Shown one piece after another: positions 52,671-61,262 of a DNA stretch of 64,000 nucleotides. The translations under genes were made by a program, and so were the position numbers. Each line of letters opens with the position of its first letter. Within the stretch, counting starts at the first letter, position 1. Source of the stretch: Streptomyces lunaelactis (GTDB lineage Bacteria > Actinomycetota > Actinomycetes > Streptomycetales > Streptomycetaceae); contig NZ_CP026304.1 of the NCBI RefSeq assembly GCF_003054555.1, positions 7,130,001-7,194,000 on the forward strand. Direction: 5' to 3'. The notes beneath the pieces are model-generated. The model had not been told where the DNA came from. It saw only the letters and a list, made by a program, of their open reading frames with translations, and did not search any database.

Positions 52671-53048
52671 ATGAGCCCCGTGATCCCCGTGCGCATGAAC
52701 CGGCCCGTGCCCGCCGCCGCGACGGCGCGCCGCGCCGTCGTGCTCCTGGTGCTGCTGGCACTCCTGGGCGTGTGCCACGGTTCGGGCTCCATGGCGGGTG
52801 CTCCGGAGCTGCGGATGCCTGCCACAGTGCCGTTCGACCCCGTGGGCGAGAGCCTCCCGGAGGAGTCCGGCACCGAACAGTCGGCACCGGCCCGGGACCG
52901 CCGCCCGGCGCGGACCGTCGTGCCGCCACCCGGGCTGCGGCCCGGCGACGAGACCGTCGCCCCCGCCCCGTACCGCCCCGGCATCGGCCGGCCGGTGGAC
53001 CTGGCGCCCCCGTCGCGCACCGCGCGCTGTGTGGTCCTGCGCTGCTGA
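52671..53048 (+). CDS. Small exported or membrane-anchored hypothetical protein
   Basis: 125 residues: a signal-anchor helix (AVVLLVLLALLGVCHGSG) at ~25-45 and a Pro/Arg-rich remainder ending in CVVLRC. ATG preceded by AGGAGG at 9 bases; an ATG 21 bases earlier has the site too close. Not recognised. Confidence 0.6.
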   Translation: MSPVIPVRMNRPVPAAATARRAVVLLVLLALLGVCHGSGSMAGAPELRMPATVPFDPVGESLPEESGTEQSAPARDRRPARTVVPPPGLRPGDETVAPAPYRPGIGRPVDLAPPSRTARCVVLRC

Positions 53049-53106
53049 CGGGCCCGGCCTTCTCCGAGCCCTCATCAGCGACATCACACCCAGAGGTGCA
53101 ACAGCC

Positions 53107-53268
53107 ATGCCCATCGACCCATTCGCAGCACTCAACGCCATGCTCCGCGCCGAAGCCGCCCGGTCCACCGAACCGGAGGAGGTCCGGCGGACCGCCGAGG
53201 CGGAGGCCGACGCACCGGAGAGCGCGACCGAAGGCCACCGCCCGTCACTTGACGACGGCGCCGCCTGA
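53107..53268 (+). CDS. Small acidic hypothetical protein
   Basis: 53 residues, opening MPIDPFAALNAMLRAEAAR and then acidic, Glu/Asp-rich. The N-terminal pattern is common in small actinobacterial proteins. A ribosome-binding site is weak (CAGAGGTG). Function unknown; may be co-transcribed with the preceding exported protein. Confidence 0.5.
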   Translation: MPIDPFAALNAMLRAEAARSTEPEEVRRTAEAEADAPESATEGHRPSLDDGAA

Positions 53269-53276
53269 GGCTCTGA

Positions 53277-53417
53277 CGCCCTGACCACGCGGCCACCGCC
53301 GTCGTCATCGTCGCCGGTGTCACCGGGGCCAAGGTGGCGACCGCGAGCCGCGTGCTGACCACGGTCAAGGCCCGGGCCAACGCCGAACTGGACGCCGCCC
53401 GGGCTCAGCCGGTCTGA
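53277..53417 (+). pseudogene. C-terminal remnant of an unidentified protein
   Basis: About 46 residues of protein-like sequence (VVIVAGVTGAKVATASRVL, ARANAELDAARAQ) ending in TGA, without an ATG/GTG start at its front. The frame opens just after the small acidic gene. It overlaps the tail of the convergent hydrolase by 13 bases. Read as a truncated gene tail. Confidence 0.35.
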
Positions 53418-54424
53418 ACGGCCGGCCGTATTCCTCGGCGCAGCCAGTCGGTCAGGAGCTGGTTGACCACGTCGCTGCGTTCCTGCTGCACCCAGTGCCC
53501 GCAGCCGTTGAGGATGTGCGAGGACACCAGGCCGGGAAGGGTCGTGGGGTACGCCGCGATGGCGTCGGCCATCCAGGTGGTGGAGGCGTCAAGCTCCCCG
53601 CCGATGAACAGCGAGGGCTGGGTGATCGGCGCCCCGTCCCACGCGGCGAGATCCTCCCAGTCCCGGTCGACGTTGCGGTAGCGGTTGAGCGCGCCGGTCA
53701 GCCCGGTCCGCTCGAACTCGCCCGCGTAGACGTCGAGGTCGGCCTCCGACAGCCAGGCGGGCAGGGTGTCGCCGACGAAGTGGTCGGAGAGCATTCCGCC
53801 CTCAGGGACGAAGAAGAGGCTGCCCTCGCCGACCGGCGGCATCGTGTCGGCCGAGAGCCCGGCGTAGAACCCCGCCAGCCACGCGCGGACATCCGGCTCG
53901 ATCTCCGCCTCGGCCCGGCCCGGCTCCTGGAAGTAGCTGACGTAGAACTCCCCGGTCCCACCGATCCGGGCGAAGGCATCCGTTGGCCGGAACCCGTTCC
54001 GAGGCGAATAGGGGACGCTGAGAAGCCCCACGGCGGTGAAGACGTCGGGCCTGAGCAGCGCCGAGTTGGCGGCGATGGGTGAACCCCAGTCGTGGCCCAC
54101 GATCACCGCGGTCTCTTCGCCGAGGGCGCGCACGACCGCGACGTTGTCGGCGACGTGGGCGAGCATCCGGTAGGCCGCGACATCGCGGGGCTTCGAGGAA
54201 CGTCCGTAGCCCCGAACGTCGATGGCGACCGCGCGAAACCCTGCCGCGGCGATCGCGGGGAGCTGGTGGCGCCACGAGTACCACGACTCGGGAAACCCAT
54301 GGACCAGGAGAACCAGCGGGCCGCTGCCCTGCTCCACCAGATGGATACGGGCACCGGGGACGTCCACCAACCGGTGCCTCACATCCAGCGCCTGAGCCGA
54401 GGGTGAGTGGGCGGGCTGCGACAT
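53405..54424 (-). CDS. Alpha/beta-hydrolase, epoxide-hydrolase-like
   Basis: 339 residues. HGFPESWYSW (HG-x-P oxyanion motif), VGHDWGSPIA (nucleophile Asp in G-x-D-x-G) and GCGHWVQQE (catalytic His) fit the epoxide hydrolase/haloalkane dehalogenase group. Cap domain helices lie in the middle. Substrate unknown. Divergent from the sigma factor gene. Confidence 0.88.
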   Translation of the reverse strand: MSQPAHSPSAQALDVRHRLVDVPGARIHLVEQGSGPLVLLVHGFPESWYSWRHQLPAIAAAGFRAVAIDVRGYGRSSKPRDVAAYRMLAHVADNVAVVRALGEETAVIVGHDWGSPIAANSALLRPDVFTAVGLLSVPYSPRNGFRPTDAFARIGGTGEFYVSYFQEPGRAEAEIEPDVRAWLAGFYAGLSADTMPPVGEGSLFFVPEGGMLSDHFVGDTLPAWLSEADLDVYAGEFERTGLTGALNRYRNVDRDWEDLAAWDGAPITQPSLFIGGELDASTTWMADAIAAYPTTLPGLVSSHILNGCGHWVQQERSDVVNQLLTDWLRRGIRPAVQTG

Positions 54425-54623
54425 TTTTCCTCCTGGAGGCCCTGGTCACGCCGATGCGGTCGACGCAGGATTTCCCTGCCCCACGATCATGCGGTCGCAC
54501 CATGGCAGGTGCGAGAGACGTTGCCGTTTCGGCAAAACCGGCGTACCTGACGACCCTCCGCCGCCATTACTTCAGGCGTCATCGACGCCTTCCGCGCCGC
54601 CCGGCAGTCCCGACCCCGAGTAA

Positions 54624-54639
54624 TGTGACCTACATCACA
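54624..54639. promoter_or_regulatory. Crp-type palindrome TGTGA-N6-TCACA
   Basis: TGTGACCTACATCACA is an exact match to the Crp/Fnr-family consensus. It lies 79 bases before the sigma-factor ATG in a divergent intergenic region. Streptomyces Crp binds closely similar sites. Either divergent gene could be the target. Confidence 0.6.
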
Positions 54640-54717
54640 AGGAGTCGATTCGGCGAGCGCCAGGTGGCTAGGCTCGCAATCCCGCATAACGCCCTAAACG
54701 GGGACAGGAGCCTGCTC

Positions 54718-56424
54718 ATGTCCGAAGGTCCCGCGATGCTGGACTCGGACGCCTATGCGCGCCTCTACGAGGAGCAGCAGCCGCAGCTCGTCGCGTATGC
54801 ACGCTCCCTCACCGGCGGTTCCTGGCCGGCCGACGATCTCGTCGCCGAGGCGCACTTCCTGGTCTGGCGGCGGCTGTCATCGGGGCATTCCGTCGACAAT
54901 GTGCCCGCGTATCTGCTGACGACCGTGCGCAACCTCGCCGCGACGGTCGGCCGGGCGGACCGGGAGTCCCCGCGGGATCCGGCGGAAGCCGCGGCGGCGG
55001 AGAGGGCGGCGGTCTGGGGGGACGGCGATCCGGGCAGCCGTATCGCGTACGTCGACCTCCTGTCGCGCGTGCTGGGGCAGCTGCCGGAGCGCTGGGTGAA
55101 GGCACTCTGGCTCGCCGAGGCCGAGGACCAGCCCCTCGACGTGGTCGGCCGGCGCATGGGCGCGGGCTGCGGGGCGACGGCGGTACTGCTGCACCGGGCG
55201 CGGGAGGGGATGCGCCAGGCCTTTCTGCGCGCGTACCCCGGCACGCCCGGCGATCCGGGGTGCGAGGGGCACTGGGAACGGATGCCCGCGCACGTGCGGG
55301 AGGCGGACACGGCCAAGCAGGCGAGTGATCTGCGGCTGCACCTGGAGGGCTGCGCGGACTGCCGGGCCCGACTGGTCCTGCTGAACAGCGCGAACGACCG
55401 GCTGCACGCGATGGTCGGGCCTGCGCTGCTGGTGTTCTTCTTGCGAGGCTCGGGCAAGTTCCTCGCACCGCTGGTGGGAACGGGTGCGGGAGCCGGAGCC
55501 GGTGCGGGCAGGGGGTCCGGCGGGCACGGTGGCCTGTGGGAGCCGGTCCGCCATGTGCTCACCGAGGGAGGGAAGCTCCCGGCGGTGGCGGTGGGGGCGG
55601 TCGGTGTGACGGTGGCGGTGGCGGCGGTCGCGGTGGGGCTGGTCTTCAGCGGCACGGACGCGCAGGTGCCGGGGCCCCGGGCGCTCGCGGCGCCGACCGA
55701 GGCGCGCCCGGAGGGGCCTCCGGTGCGCCTCGGGGAGAGCGATGCGCCGGCTGAGCGCCAGGGTCCGGCTGAGCGGCCGGTTCCTGAGCGCTCGGGTGCG
55801 ACGGATGCGGGTGGGGTGGATGCGGGTGGGGCGGATTCGGGCCCGGCTTCGGCGGAGCGGGGCGGGCGGAGCGCCGCGCCGGTCGCGCCTCGGGCGGAAG
55901 CGGAGGCGCCGACTGCCCCGGCCGAGCCCGCGGTGCCGTCGGCGGTTGTCCCGGCCGAGGCCGTGAAACCTGCGGTTCCTACGGTGCCGTCGCCGGCTGT
56001 CCCGGCTGTACCGGCTGAGCCCGTCGAGCCCGCGGCTCCTGCGGAGCCTTCGGCGGCTGTACCGGCTGTACCTGCGGTTCCCGTGCCGCCCTCCGCTCCG
56101 GCTGAGTCCACAGCTCCCGTCGCGCCGACGGCGGCTGTCCCGGCCGAGCCCGTCGAGCCCGCGGCCCTTGCGGAGCCTGCGGCTCCCGTACCGGCCATAC
56201 CTGCGGTTCCGGCGCAGCCCTCCGCCCCGGTCGAGTCCACAGCTCGCCTCGCGTCGACGGCGCCGGTTGGGCCGACGGCCCCCGCAGTGTCTTCCGACCC
56301 CGTTGATCCGACGCCGGTCGAACCGACCGTTCCCGCCGAGCCGGCCGTTCCGGTGGAGCCCAGCACCGACCCCGGCTCGGCCTGCCTCGTGGGCGGGTCC
56401 CTCCAGGTCTGCGGCGGGCAGTAA
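54718..56424 (+). CDS. ECF-type sigma factor fused to anti-sigma-like zinc motif, membrane segment and Ala/Pro tail
   Basis: 568 residues. Residues ~8-70 resemble sigma-70 region 2 (YARLYEEQQPQLVAYARSLT, DDLVAEAHFLVWRRL). Residues ~115-165 resemble region 4 (VLGQLPERWVKALWLAEAED, VVGRRMGAGCGATAVLLHRA). Next is a zinc-anti-sigma-like segment with H-x3-C-x2-C (HLEGCADCRARL), then a Gly/Ala linker and a membrane helix near residues 290-310. Last come ~240 Ala/Pro/Glu/Val-rich residues with imperfect repeats, ending CLVGGSLQVCGG. ATG with an AGGAG site. So sigma factor and its membrane brake may be one protein. Confidence 0.8.
   Translation: MSEGPAMLDSDAYARLYEEQQPQLVAYARSLTGGSWPADDLVAEAHFLVWRRLSSGHSVDNVPAYLLTTVRNLAATVGRADRESPRDPAEAAAAERAAVWGDGDPGSRIAYVDLLSRVLGQLPERWVKALWLAEAEDQPLDVVGRRMGAGCGATAVLLHRAREGMRQAFLRAYPGTPGDPGCEGHWERMPAHVREADTAKQASDLRLHLEGCADCRARLVLLNSANDRLHAMVGPALLVFFLRGSGKFLAPLVGTGAGAGAGAGRGSGGHGGLWEPVRHVLTEGGKLPAVAVGAVGVTVAVAAVAVGLVFSGTDAQVPGPRALAAPTEARPEGPPVRLGESDAPAERQGPAERPVPERSGATDAGGVDAGGADSGPASAERGGRSAAPVAPRAEAEAPTAPAEPAVPSAVVPAEAVKPAVPTVPSPAVPAVPAEPVEPAAPAEPSAAVPAVPAVPVPPSAPAESTAPVAPTAAVPAEPVEPAALAEPAAPVPAIPAVPAQPSAPVESTARLASTAPVGPTAPAVSSDPVDPTPVEPTVPAEPAVPVEPSTDPGSACLVGGSLQVCGGQ
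55904..56380 (+). repeat. Imperfect coding repeats in the Ala/Pro/Glu/Val tail
   Basis: Repeated blocks, for example VPAEPVEPA followed by APAEPS or ALAEPA, and PAVPVPPSAPAEST versus PAVPAQPSAPVEST. These are DNA-level repeats of roughly 120 bases with variation. Such tails normally extend through the cell wall and vary in length between strains. Confidence 0.6.
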
Positions 56425-56427
56425 GAA

Positions 56428-56460
56428 GCCCCGGCCGGAGCGGGGGTCTCCAGCCGGGGC
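56428..56460. terminator. Hairpin terminator
   Basis: Perfect 8-bp stem GCCCCGGC / GCCGGGGC just after the sigma-factor gene stop. The 17-base loop may itself fold. Confidence 0.65.
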
Positions 56461-56658
56461 AGCCAAGGGGTGGGTGCGCATGGCGGTCGCCTCTCGGCGA
56501 AACGCTCCACAGGGCTTCAGCCGAACGATCGTCCCTGTGGGCAAAAGGTGAGGCTCGGGGACACAGTCCCATCCACACCCACGTATTGATGAACGGTAAA
56601 CCATACCTCGGCGTTCCGTTGAATCCGCCCGCTCGGCTGTGATGTGGGTTACGCCCTG

Positions 56659-57720
56659 TTACTGGCCCGCTCCCCGGGGGACCACGGTCGCGAGTACCGA
56701 CGGCAGCGGGTACCAGTCGGCCGAGACCACGCTCGCGTGTCGGCCCGCCAGCAGGCCGACACGGTCCCGGGCCTGGGGCTCGGTCGGATTGGTGCCGTCG
56801 ATCGCGGGCGCCACGTTGTGCGCGTCCGTCATGACGACGAGGTAGTGGTTCCGGTCGTACCAGGCGGTGTCGACGGAGCCGCCCGAGTACGTCCCGGCGT
56901 CACCGTCGAAGAGCACGAACCAGGGTCGGATGCGGGCATCCGCGTACCGGGTACGGGGGTCGCCGGCGGCCGCGCCGTGGACGGCCGGGAACGCGGCCGC
57001 CTCGCGCAGCCGCCCCGCCGCCGCGAGATCGCGCAGATACGTTGCGTACTCGCGGTCGGTCCACAGTGAGTCGGCCGGGTTGCCCTCCTCGACCGTGCCC
57101 GGGATCAGCTCGATCACGAACTTGCCGGCGAGCGCCGAGCGGGCGGGCCAGCCGTTGGCCCGTACCGCCGTGTCGAGGTCCGGGCTGCCGCCCGCCAGGT
57201 CCGCCGGGCGGAACAGGGCGTCGCCGAGCCGGGCGGAGAGCAGCGCGTCGAGCGCGGCGGGACCGCGACCGTTCTTGCCCTGGAAGCCGTCCTTCATCTC
57301 GATCTTGATCAGTATGGGGCGGTGGCCGGGGTGGGCGTCGTGCCAGGCCTTCATGTCCGAGAGGCAGCCGCCGAGGTCCCGGTTGCGGGACTTGGTGCGC
57401 AGTTCGGCGGGGTTGGCCGCATTCTCGCAATTGTTGTCGTTGCCGAGGGGGTTGCTGTGCGAGACCCGCCACGAGCGGCCGAACACATTGGTCCACACGT
57501 CGAGTTCGAGCATCCCGGCGCCGGAGTCGAGTGCGTCCGCGAAGTAGGAGTACTTCGCCTTCTCGTACGCGTTGTGCACGCCGACCCAGGTGGCCGAGGA
57601 GTAGGGCAACTGCGCCGGGTCCGCGGAGCGGGGCGTGGACGCCTCCGCCGGGGCGAGTGCGAGGGCGAGCAGGCCGGCCGCGACTGCGGTGGTCACGGCG
57701 GCGCGCGAGAGCTTCCCCAT
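56659..57720 (-). CDS. Secreted calcium-dependent phosphoinositide-specific phospholipase C-like protein
   Basis: 353 residues with a signal peptide (AVTTAVAAGLLALALAPAEA). The catalytic region contains TWVGVHNAYEKAK and FGRSWRVSHSNPLG, giving the two His, and MLELDVW for the calcium-binding acids. This matches the streptomycete Ca-dependent PI-PLC group (SaPLC1-like), shorter than eukaryotic enzymes. Expected to act on phosphatidylinositol outside the cell. Confidence 0.85.
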   Translation of the reverse strand: MGKLSRAAVTTAVAAGLLALALAPAEASTPRSADPAQLPYSSATWVGVHNAYEKAKYSYFADALDSGAGMLELDVWTNVFGRSWRVSHSNPLGNDNNCENAANPAELRTKSRNRDLGGCLSDMKAWHDAHPGHRPILIKIEMKDGFQGKNGRGPAALDALLSARLGDALFRPADLAGGSPDLDTAVRANGWPARSALAGKFVIELIPGTVEEGNPADSLWTDREYATYLRDLAAAGRLREAAAFPAVHGAAAGDPRTRYADARIRPWFVLFDGDAGTYSGGSVDTAWYDRNHYLVVMTDAHNVAPAIDGTNPTEPQARDRVGLLAGRHASVVSADWYPLPSVLATVVPRGAGQ

Positions 57721-57833
57721 GGGTCCCCTGCCTTTACGTCGATTGCATCGGATCGATCAAATCGACGGAAGAGTAGGGGAGTTGGGTGAACCGTGGGGAG
57801 ACTGGACCCGGCCGTTACCGATGCGGCGTGCTC

Positions 57834-57947
57834 ACCCGGTCATGTGGTGGGTGTGGGCCGGTGGCGTACTTACCCGGTCATGTGGTGGGTGTGGGCCGGT
57901 GGCGTACTTACCCGGTCATGTGGTGGGCGTGGGCCGGGGGCGTTGGT
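57834..57947. repeat. 38-bp tandem repeat (three copies) upstream of the DNA ligase gene
   Basis: Units start at 57834, 57872 and 57910, each opening ACCCGGTCATGTGGTGGG. The first two are identical over 38 bases; the third diverges at the end. A further partial copy begins at 58076, ten dozen bases on, and directly precedes the ligase gene. There is no coding frame through the array except accidental ones. Confidence 0.8.
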
Positions 57948-58166
57948 GGTTGCTGTCCGGTGGGTGGTTTCCACCGGCGAACCGGAAGCCCGCACCGCGC
58001 AAGCGCGGGCACCCCGGCCCGCTGGTCTTGTCTCGTCCTGGTGGGGAGGGGCCGTGCAGGGTCGGCCCCGCACTCACCCGGTCATGTGGTTGGCGTAGGC
58101 GGAGGCGACCCCCGCAAGACCCCCGTCCAGCGCGCGCACACCCGGAGGGCGCGGCACCATGGGGCC
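57948..58166. other. Leader region of the ligase gene
   Basis: About 220 bases with no coding frame. It holds hairpins (CCCGC...GCGGG near 58005) and a partial copy of the 38-bp repeat at 58076-58100. No promoter was recognised. Confidence 0.4.
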
Positions 58167-59705
58167 ATGTTGCTGGCTCGACTCGTCGACGTGTCGCGGA
58201 CCGTCGCCGCCACCTCCGCGCGGTCGCGGAAGATCGCCGCGCTTGCCGAGCTGTTCGCCGGCACCCGGCCCGCCGACGTCTCCCTCGTCATCTCCTACCT
58301 CGCCGGGCGCGTGCCCCAAGGCCGCATCGGCATCGGCTGGAGCGTCCTCAAGGAACCCGTGCCGCCCGCCGACGACCCCCGTCTCACCGTCGCCGGCACC
58401 GACACCGCGCTCTCCGCCCTCGCCGAGGTCGCAGGCCCCGGCGCCAAGGCCGAGCGCAAGCGCCTTGTGCGGGAGCTGCTCGCCGTCGCCACCCCGGCGG
58501 AGCAGGAGTTCCTGATGCGGCTGCTGATGGGCGAGGTACGCCAGGGCGCCCTGGACGCGGTCGCGCTGGAGGCCGTCGCCAAGGCGGCCGCCGCGCCCGC
58601 CGCGGATGTGCGCCGGGCCGTGATGCTGGACGGCTCGCTGCCCCGCGTCGCGGCCGCCCTGCTCGCCGAGGGGCCATCCGTCCTCGCGCAGTTCAGGCTG
58701 CGCGTCGGCAGCCCCGTACAGCCCATGCTCGCCCACACGGCGAAGTCGGTGACCGAAGCAGTGCAGGCGCTCCGGACCCCGTGCGTGGTCGAGGAGAAGC
58801 TCGACGGTATCCGTGTCCAGGTGCACCGCAGCGGCGACGGCATCCGGATCTACACCCGGTCCCTGGACGACATCACCGACCGGCTCCCCGAAGTCACCGC
58901 TGCCGCACGCGAGATGACGGGTGATCACTTCATTCTGGACGGTGAGGTGATCGCACTCGACGGCTCCGGACGCCCCGTCCCCTTCCAGGACATCGCCTCC
59001 CGCGTCGGCTCCCGCGTGGACGTGGACGCGGCCCGGGCCACGCTGCCCCTGTCACCCGTCTTCTTCGACGTCCTCGCCGCCGACGGCGAGCCCACGCTCG
59101 ACCTCGACGGCGGCGAACGGCACGCCGTACTCGCCCGCCTCGTCCCCGAACCGATGCGGGTCCGCCGTACCGTCGTCGACGACCCCGCGTCGGCCCGACA
59201 GATCGCCGCCGCCGAGGAGTTCTTCACCGAGACCCTGCGCCGCGGCCACGAGGGCGTCCTGGTCAAGGCCCTCGACGCGCCGTACGTCGCCGGCCGCCGC
59301 GGCCGCTCCTGGCTCAAGGTGAAGCCCGTCCACACGCTCGACCTCGTCGTCCTGGCCGTCGAATGGGGGCACGGCCGGCGCGCCGGAGTGCTGTCCAACC
59401 TCCACCTCGGCGCACGCGCCGCCGACGGTACGTATGTGATGCTCGGCAAGACCTTCAAGGGGCTCACCGACGAGATGCTGCGCTGGCAGACGGACCGGCT
59501 GCGCGAACTGGCCATCGCCGACGACGGGTTCACGGTCACGGTCCGTCCCGAGCTCGTCGTGGAGATCGCGTACGACGGGGTGCAGCGCTCCCCGCGCTAC
59601 CCGGCCGGCGTCGCCCTCCGCTTCGCCCGTGTGCTGCGCCACCGCCCCGACAAGTCCGCGCAGCAGGCCGACACCATCGAACAGGTCCTGGATTCCCGCG
59701 CCTGA
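58167..59705 (+). CDS. ATP-dependent DNA ligase
   Basis: 512 residues. The AMP-accepting Lys211 lies in VEEKLDGIRVQVH (motif I), followed by FILDGEVIAL and EGVLVKALDAPYV (motif IV) and WLKVKP (motif V). An N-terminal DNA-binding domain (~1-180) and a C-terminal OB domain (MLGKTFKGLTDEML) complete it, as in the bacterial/archaeal LigB group. Probably supplementary to the NAD ligase, in repair. The longer reading upstream is repeat-derived and rejected. Confidence 0.9.
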   Translation: MLLARLVDVSRTVAATSARSRKIAALAELFAGTRPADVSLVISYLAGRVPQGRIGIGWSVLKEPVPPADDPRLTVAGTDTALSALAEVAGPGAKAERKRLVRELLAVATPAEQEFLMRLLMGEVRQGALDAVALEAVAKAAAAPAADVRRAVMLDGSLPRVAAALLAEGPSVLAQFRLRVGSPVQPMLAHTAKSVTEAVQALRTPCVVEEKLDGIRVQVHRSGDGIRIYTRSLDDITDRLPEVTAAAREMTGDHFILDGEVIALDGSGRPVPFQDIASRVGSRVDVDAARATLPLSPVFFDVLAADGEPTLDLDGGERHAVLARLVPEPMRVRRTVVDDPASARQIAAAEEFFTETLRRGHEGVLVKALDAPYVAGRRGRSWLKVKPVHTLDLVVLAVEWGHGRRAGVLSNLHLGARAADGTYVMLGKTFKGLTDEMLRWQTDRLRELAIADDGFTVTVRPELVVEIAYDGVQRSPRYPAGVALRFARVLRHRPDKSAQQADTIEQVLDSRA

Positions 59706-59845
59706 ACCGCACACGAGGATGTACGGCGGGCTCGCCCGGCGCACAGCGAAAGCACCCGGCCGGAGCCGCCCGGTGGTGGCGCGGGGAGGGCTGATCCGAT
59801 CTATGGTGGCCGCAGTCGTCGCCGTCTCCCGAAGGGATCCCGGTC

Positions 59846-60151
59846 ATGCCCACAGAGCCGCTGTCGCAGAAGGAGATCGAGGACCGGCTGCGGGAACTCC
59901 CCGGCTGGACCCTGGAGGGCGACCGGATCGCCCGCGCGTACCGGCTCCCGACGCATTTCGCGGCGGCCGCGATGGCCGTACACATCGCGCGGATCCAGGA
60001 CGAGCTGAACCACCACTCGGATCTGACCCTGGGCTACAACACCCTGGCTCTCTCGGTGAACAGCCACGACGCGGGCGGCGCGGTCACCGAGAAGGACTTC
60101 GACCTGGCCCAGCGGGTGGAGCAGATCGCCCCGGCACACGGCGCCCGCTGA
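59846..60151 (+). CDS. 4a-hydroxytetrahydrobiopterin dehydratase (PCD-like)
   Basis: 101 residues, near the usual ~100. PLSQKEIEDRLRELPGW opens it, and RIQDELNHHSDLTLGYNTL carries the two adjacent catalytic His. Function in actinobacteria is not always pterin recycling; no aromatic hydroxylase is adjacent. Confidence 0.88.
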   Translation: MPTEPLSQKEIEDRLRELPGWTLEGDRIARAYRLPTHFAAAAMAVHIARIQDELNHHSDLTLGYNTLALSVNSHDAGGAVTEKDFDLAQRVEQIAPAHGAR

Positions 60152-60159
60152 CGGGCGGG

Positions 60160-60182
60160 GCCGCCGGTCAGCGGCCGGCGGC
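60160..60182. terminator. Hairpin terminator
   Basis: Perfect 8-bp stem GCCGCCGG / CCGGCGGC after the PCD-like gene; a second smaller stem (CGCCCG/CGGGCG) overlaps the stop codon. Confidence 0.65.
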
Positions 60183-60237
60183 CATCGGTCGTCGTTCCCC
60201 GCTCGCCGGGCGCCAACCCGCCCCTTCCCGCTGTATC

Positions 60238-60335
60238 GATGTGCGGCTCCGCCGCGTGGGGGGCAAGCCCCCGGACCCCGTACGGCCTTCGGCCTTGTCC
60301 TCAAACGCCGGACGGGCTGAAGTTGCCCGGCCTTA
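60238..60335. repeat. Intergenic Streptomyces-type repeat (CTCAAACGCCGG, full copy)
   Basis: A fuller copy of the element. It has GCGGC-TCC-GCCGC, GGGGG...CCCCC, GGCC-TTC-GGCC and then CTCAAACGCCGGACGGGCTG (60300-60319). Three hairpins in tandem in a gap between convergent genes. Confidence 0.6.
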
Positions 60336-60347
60336 CCCCCAGGTGCC

Positions 60348-61181
60348 CTACCGCCACGCGCCCGACTCCGCCGCCTCCCGCGCGAAGGCCGTGAAGTCCT
60401 TCGGCTCCCGTCCGAGCACGCTGCGCACACCGATCGTCCGCGATGCGTTGTGCCCGTCGAGCAGCGTCGTGAACAACTCCGCAAGCCACTCCGAGTCCGT
60501 CGCCGGGAAGCCGAACTGCTGGAGCATCTCGGCATACTCGTCACCGGGCACCGGGATGTACCGCACCTCGCTGCCCGTCGCCCGGCCGATCTCCGTCGCC
60601 ACCTCGTCGAAGGTGAGCAGCCGCGGGCCCGTCAGCTCGTGCACCAGCCCGACGTGCCCCTCATCGGTGAGCGCCGCGACCAGTACGTCCGCCAGATCGT
60701 CCGCGTGCAGGAAGGGTTCCGGCGTGGCTCCCCCCGGGAAGGGGATCTCACCGGTCAGCACCCCCTCGTACAACGCACCCTCGCTGAAGTTCTGCATGAA
60801 GAAGCTCGCCCGCACCACCGTCAGATCCACGCCCGAGTCCCGCAGCGCGTGCTCGGCGACCACCGCCTCCGGCTCGCCGCGCCCGGAGAGCAGCACCAGG
60901 CGCCCCACTCCGCTCGCGGCCGCCACGCGCCCGAAGGCCCGCATCGCATCGGGTGCGCCCGGGGCCGCCAGGTCGGGGTAGTACGCGACATAAGCCGCGT
61001 CCGCGCCGGCCAGCGCCGGCCCCCAGCTGGACTCGTCCTCCCAGTCGAACCGCACCGCTCCCTTGCGCGAGCCCGCCCGGACGTTCCTGCCGAGGGCCGC
61101 GAGCCGTTCCGCCACCCGGTGACCCGTCTTGCCCGAGGCCGCCGTCACCAACACCGTCTCCTGCTTCAGGTTCTCTGTCAT
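60348..61181 (-). CDS. NmrA/NAD(P)-binding atypical SDR
   Basis: 277 residues. VLVTAASGKTGHRVAERLAA (Rossmann G-x-x-G-x-x-G) and the later strand LVLLSGRGEPEAV fit atypical short-chain dehydrogenases of the NmrA/TMR type. No Tyr-x3-Lys active site. Divergent from an AraC regulator 81 bases away. Confidence 0.85.
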   Translation of the reverse strand: MTENLKQETVLVTAASGKTGHRVAERLAALGRNVRAGSRKGAVRFDWEDESSWGPALAGADAAYVAYYPDLAAPGAPDAMRAFGRVAAASGVGRLVLLSGRGEPEAVVAEHALRDSGVDLTVVRASFFMQNFSEGALYEGVLTGEIPFPGGATPEPFLHADDLADVLVAALTDEGHVGLVHELTGPRLLTFDEVATEIGRATGSEVRYIPVPGDEYAEMLQQFGFPATDSEWLAELFTTLLDGHNASRTIGVRSVLGREPKDFTAFAREAAESGAWR

Positions 61182-61262
61182 GTCTCCAGGTTCGCGGCCC
61201 GGGCTTGGACTCTCCATGCGTCAGAGACTCAATGCCATACGCGTCCGTCTACGCTGAGAGTC

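Noticed and set aside
57786..58166. N-terminal extension of the ligase reading through the tandem repeats
   Set aside because: Translation is repeat-derived (Trp/Gly/Cys-rich) and the ligase family starts at MLLARLVDV.
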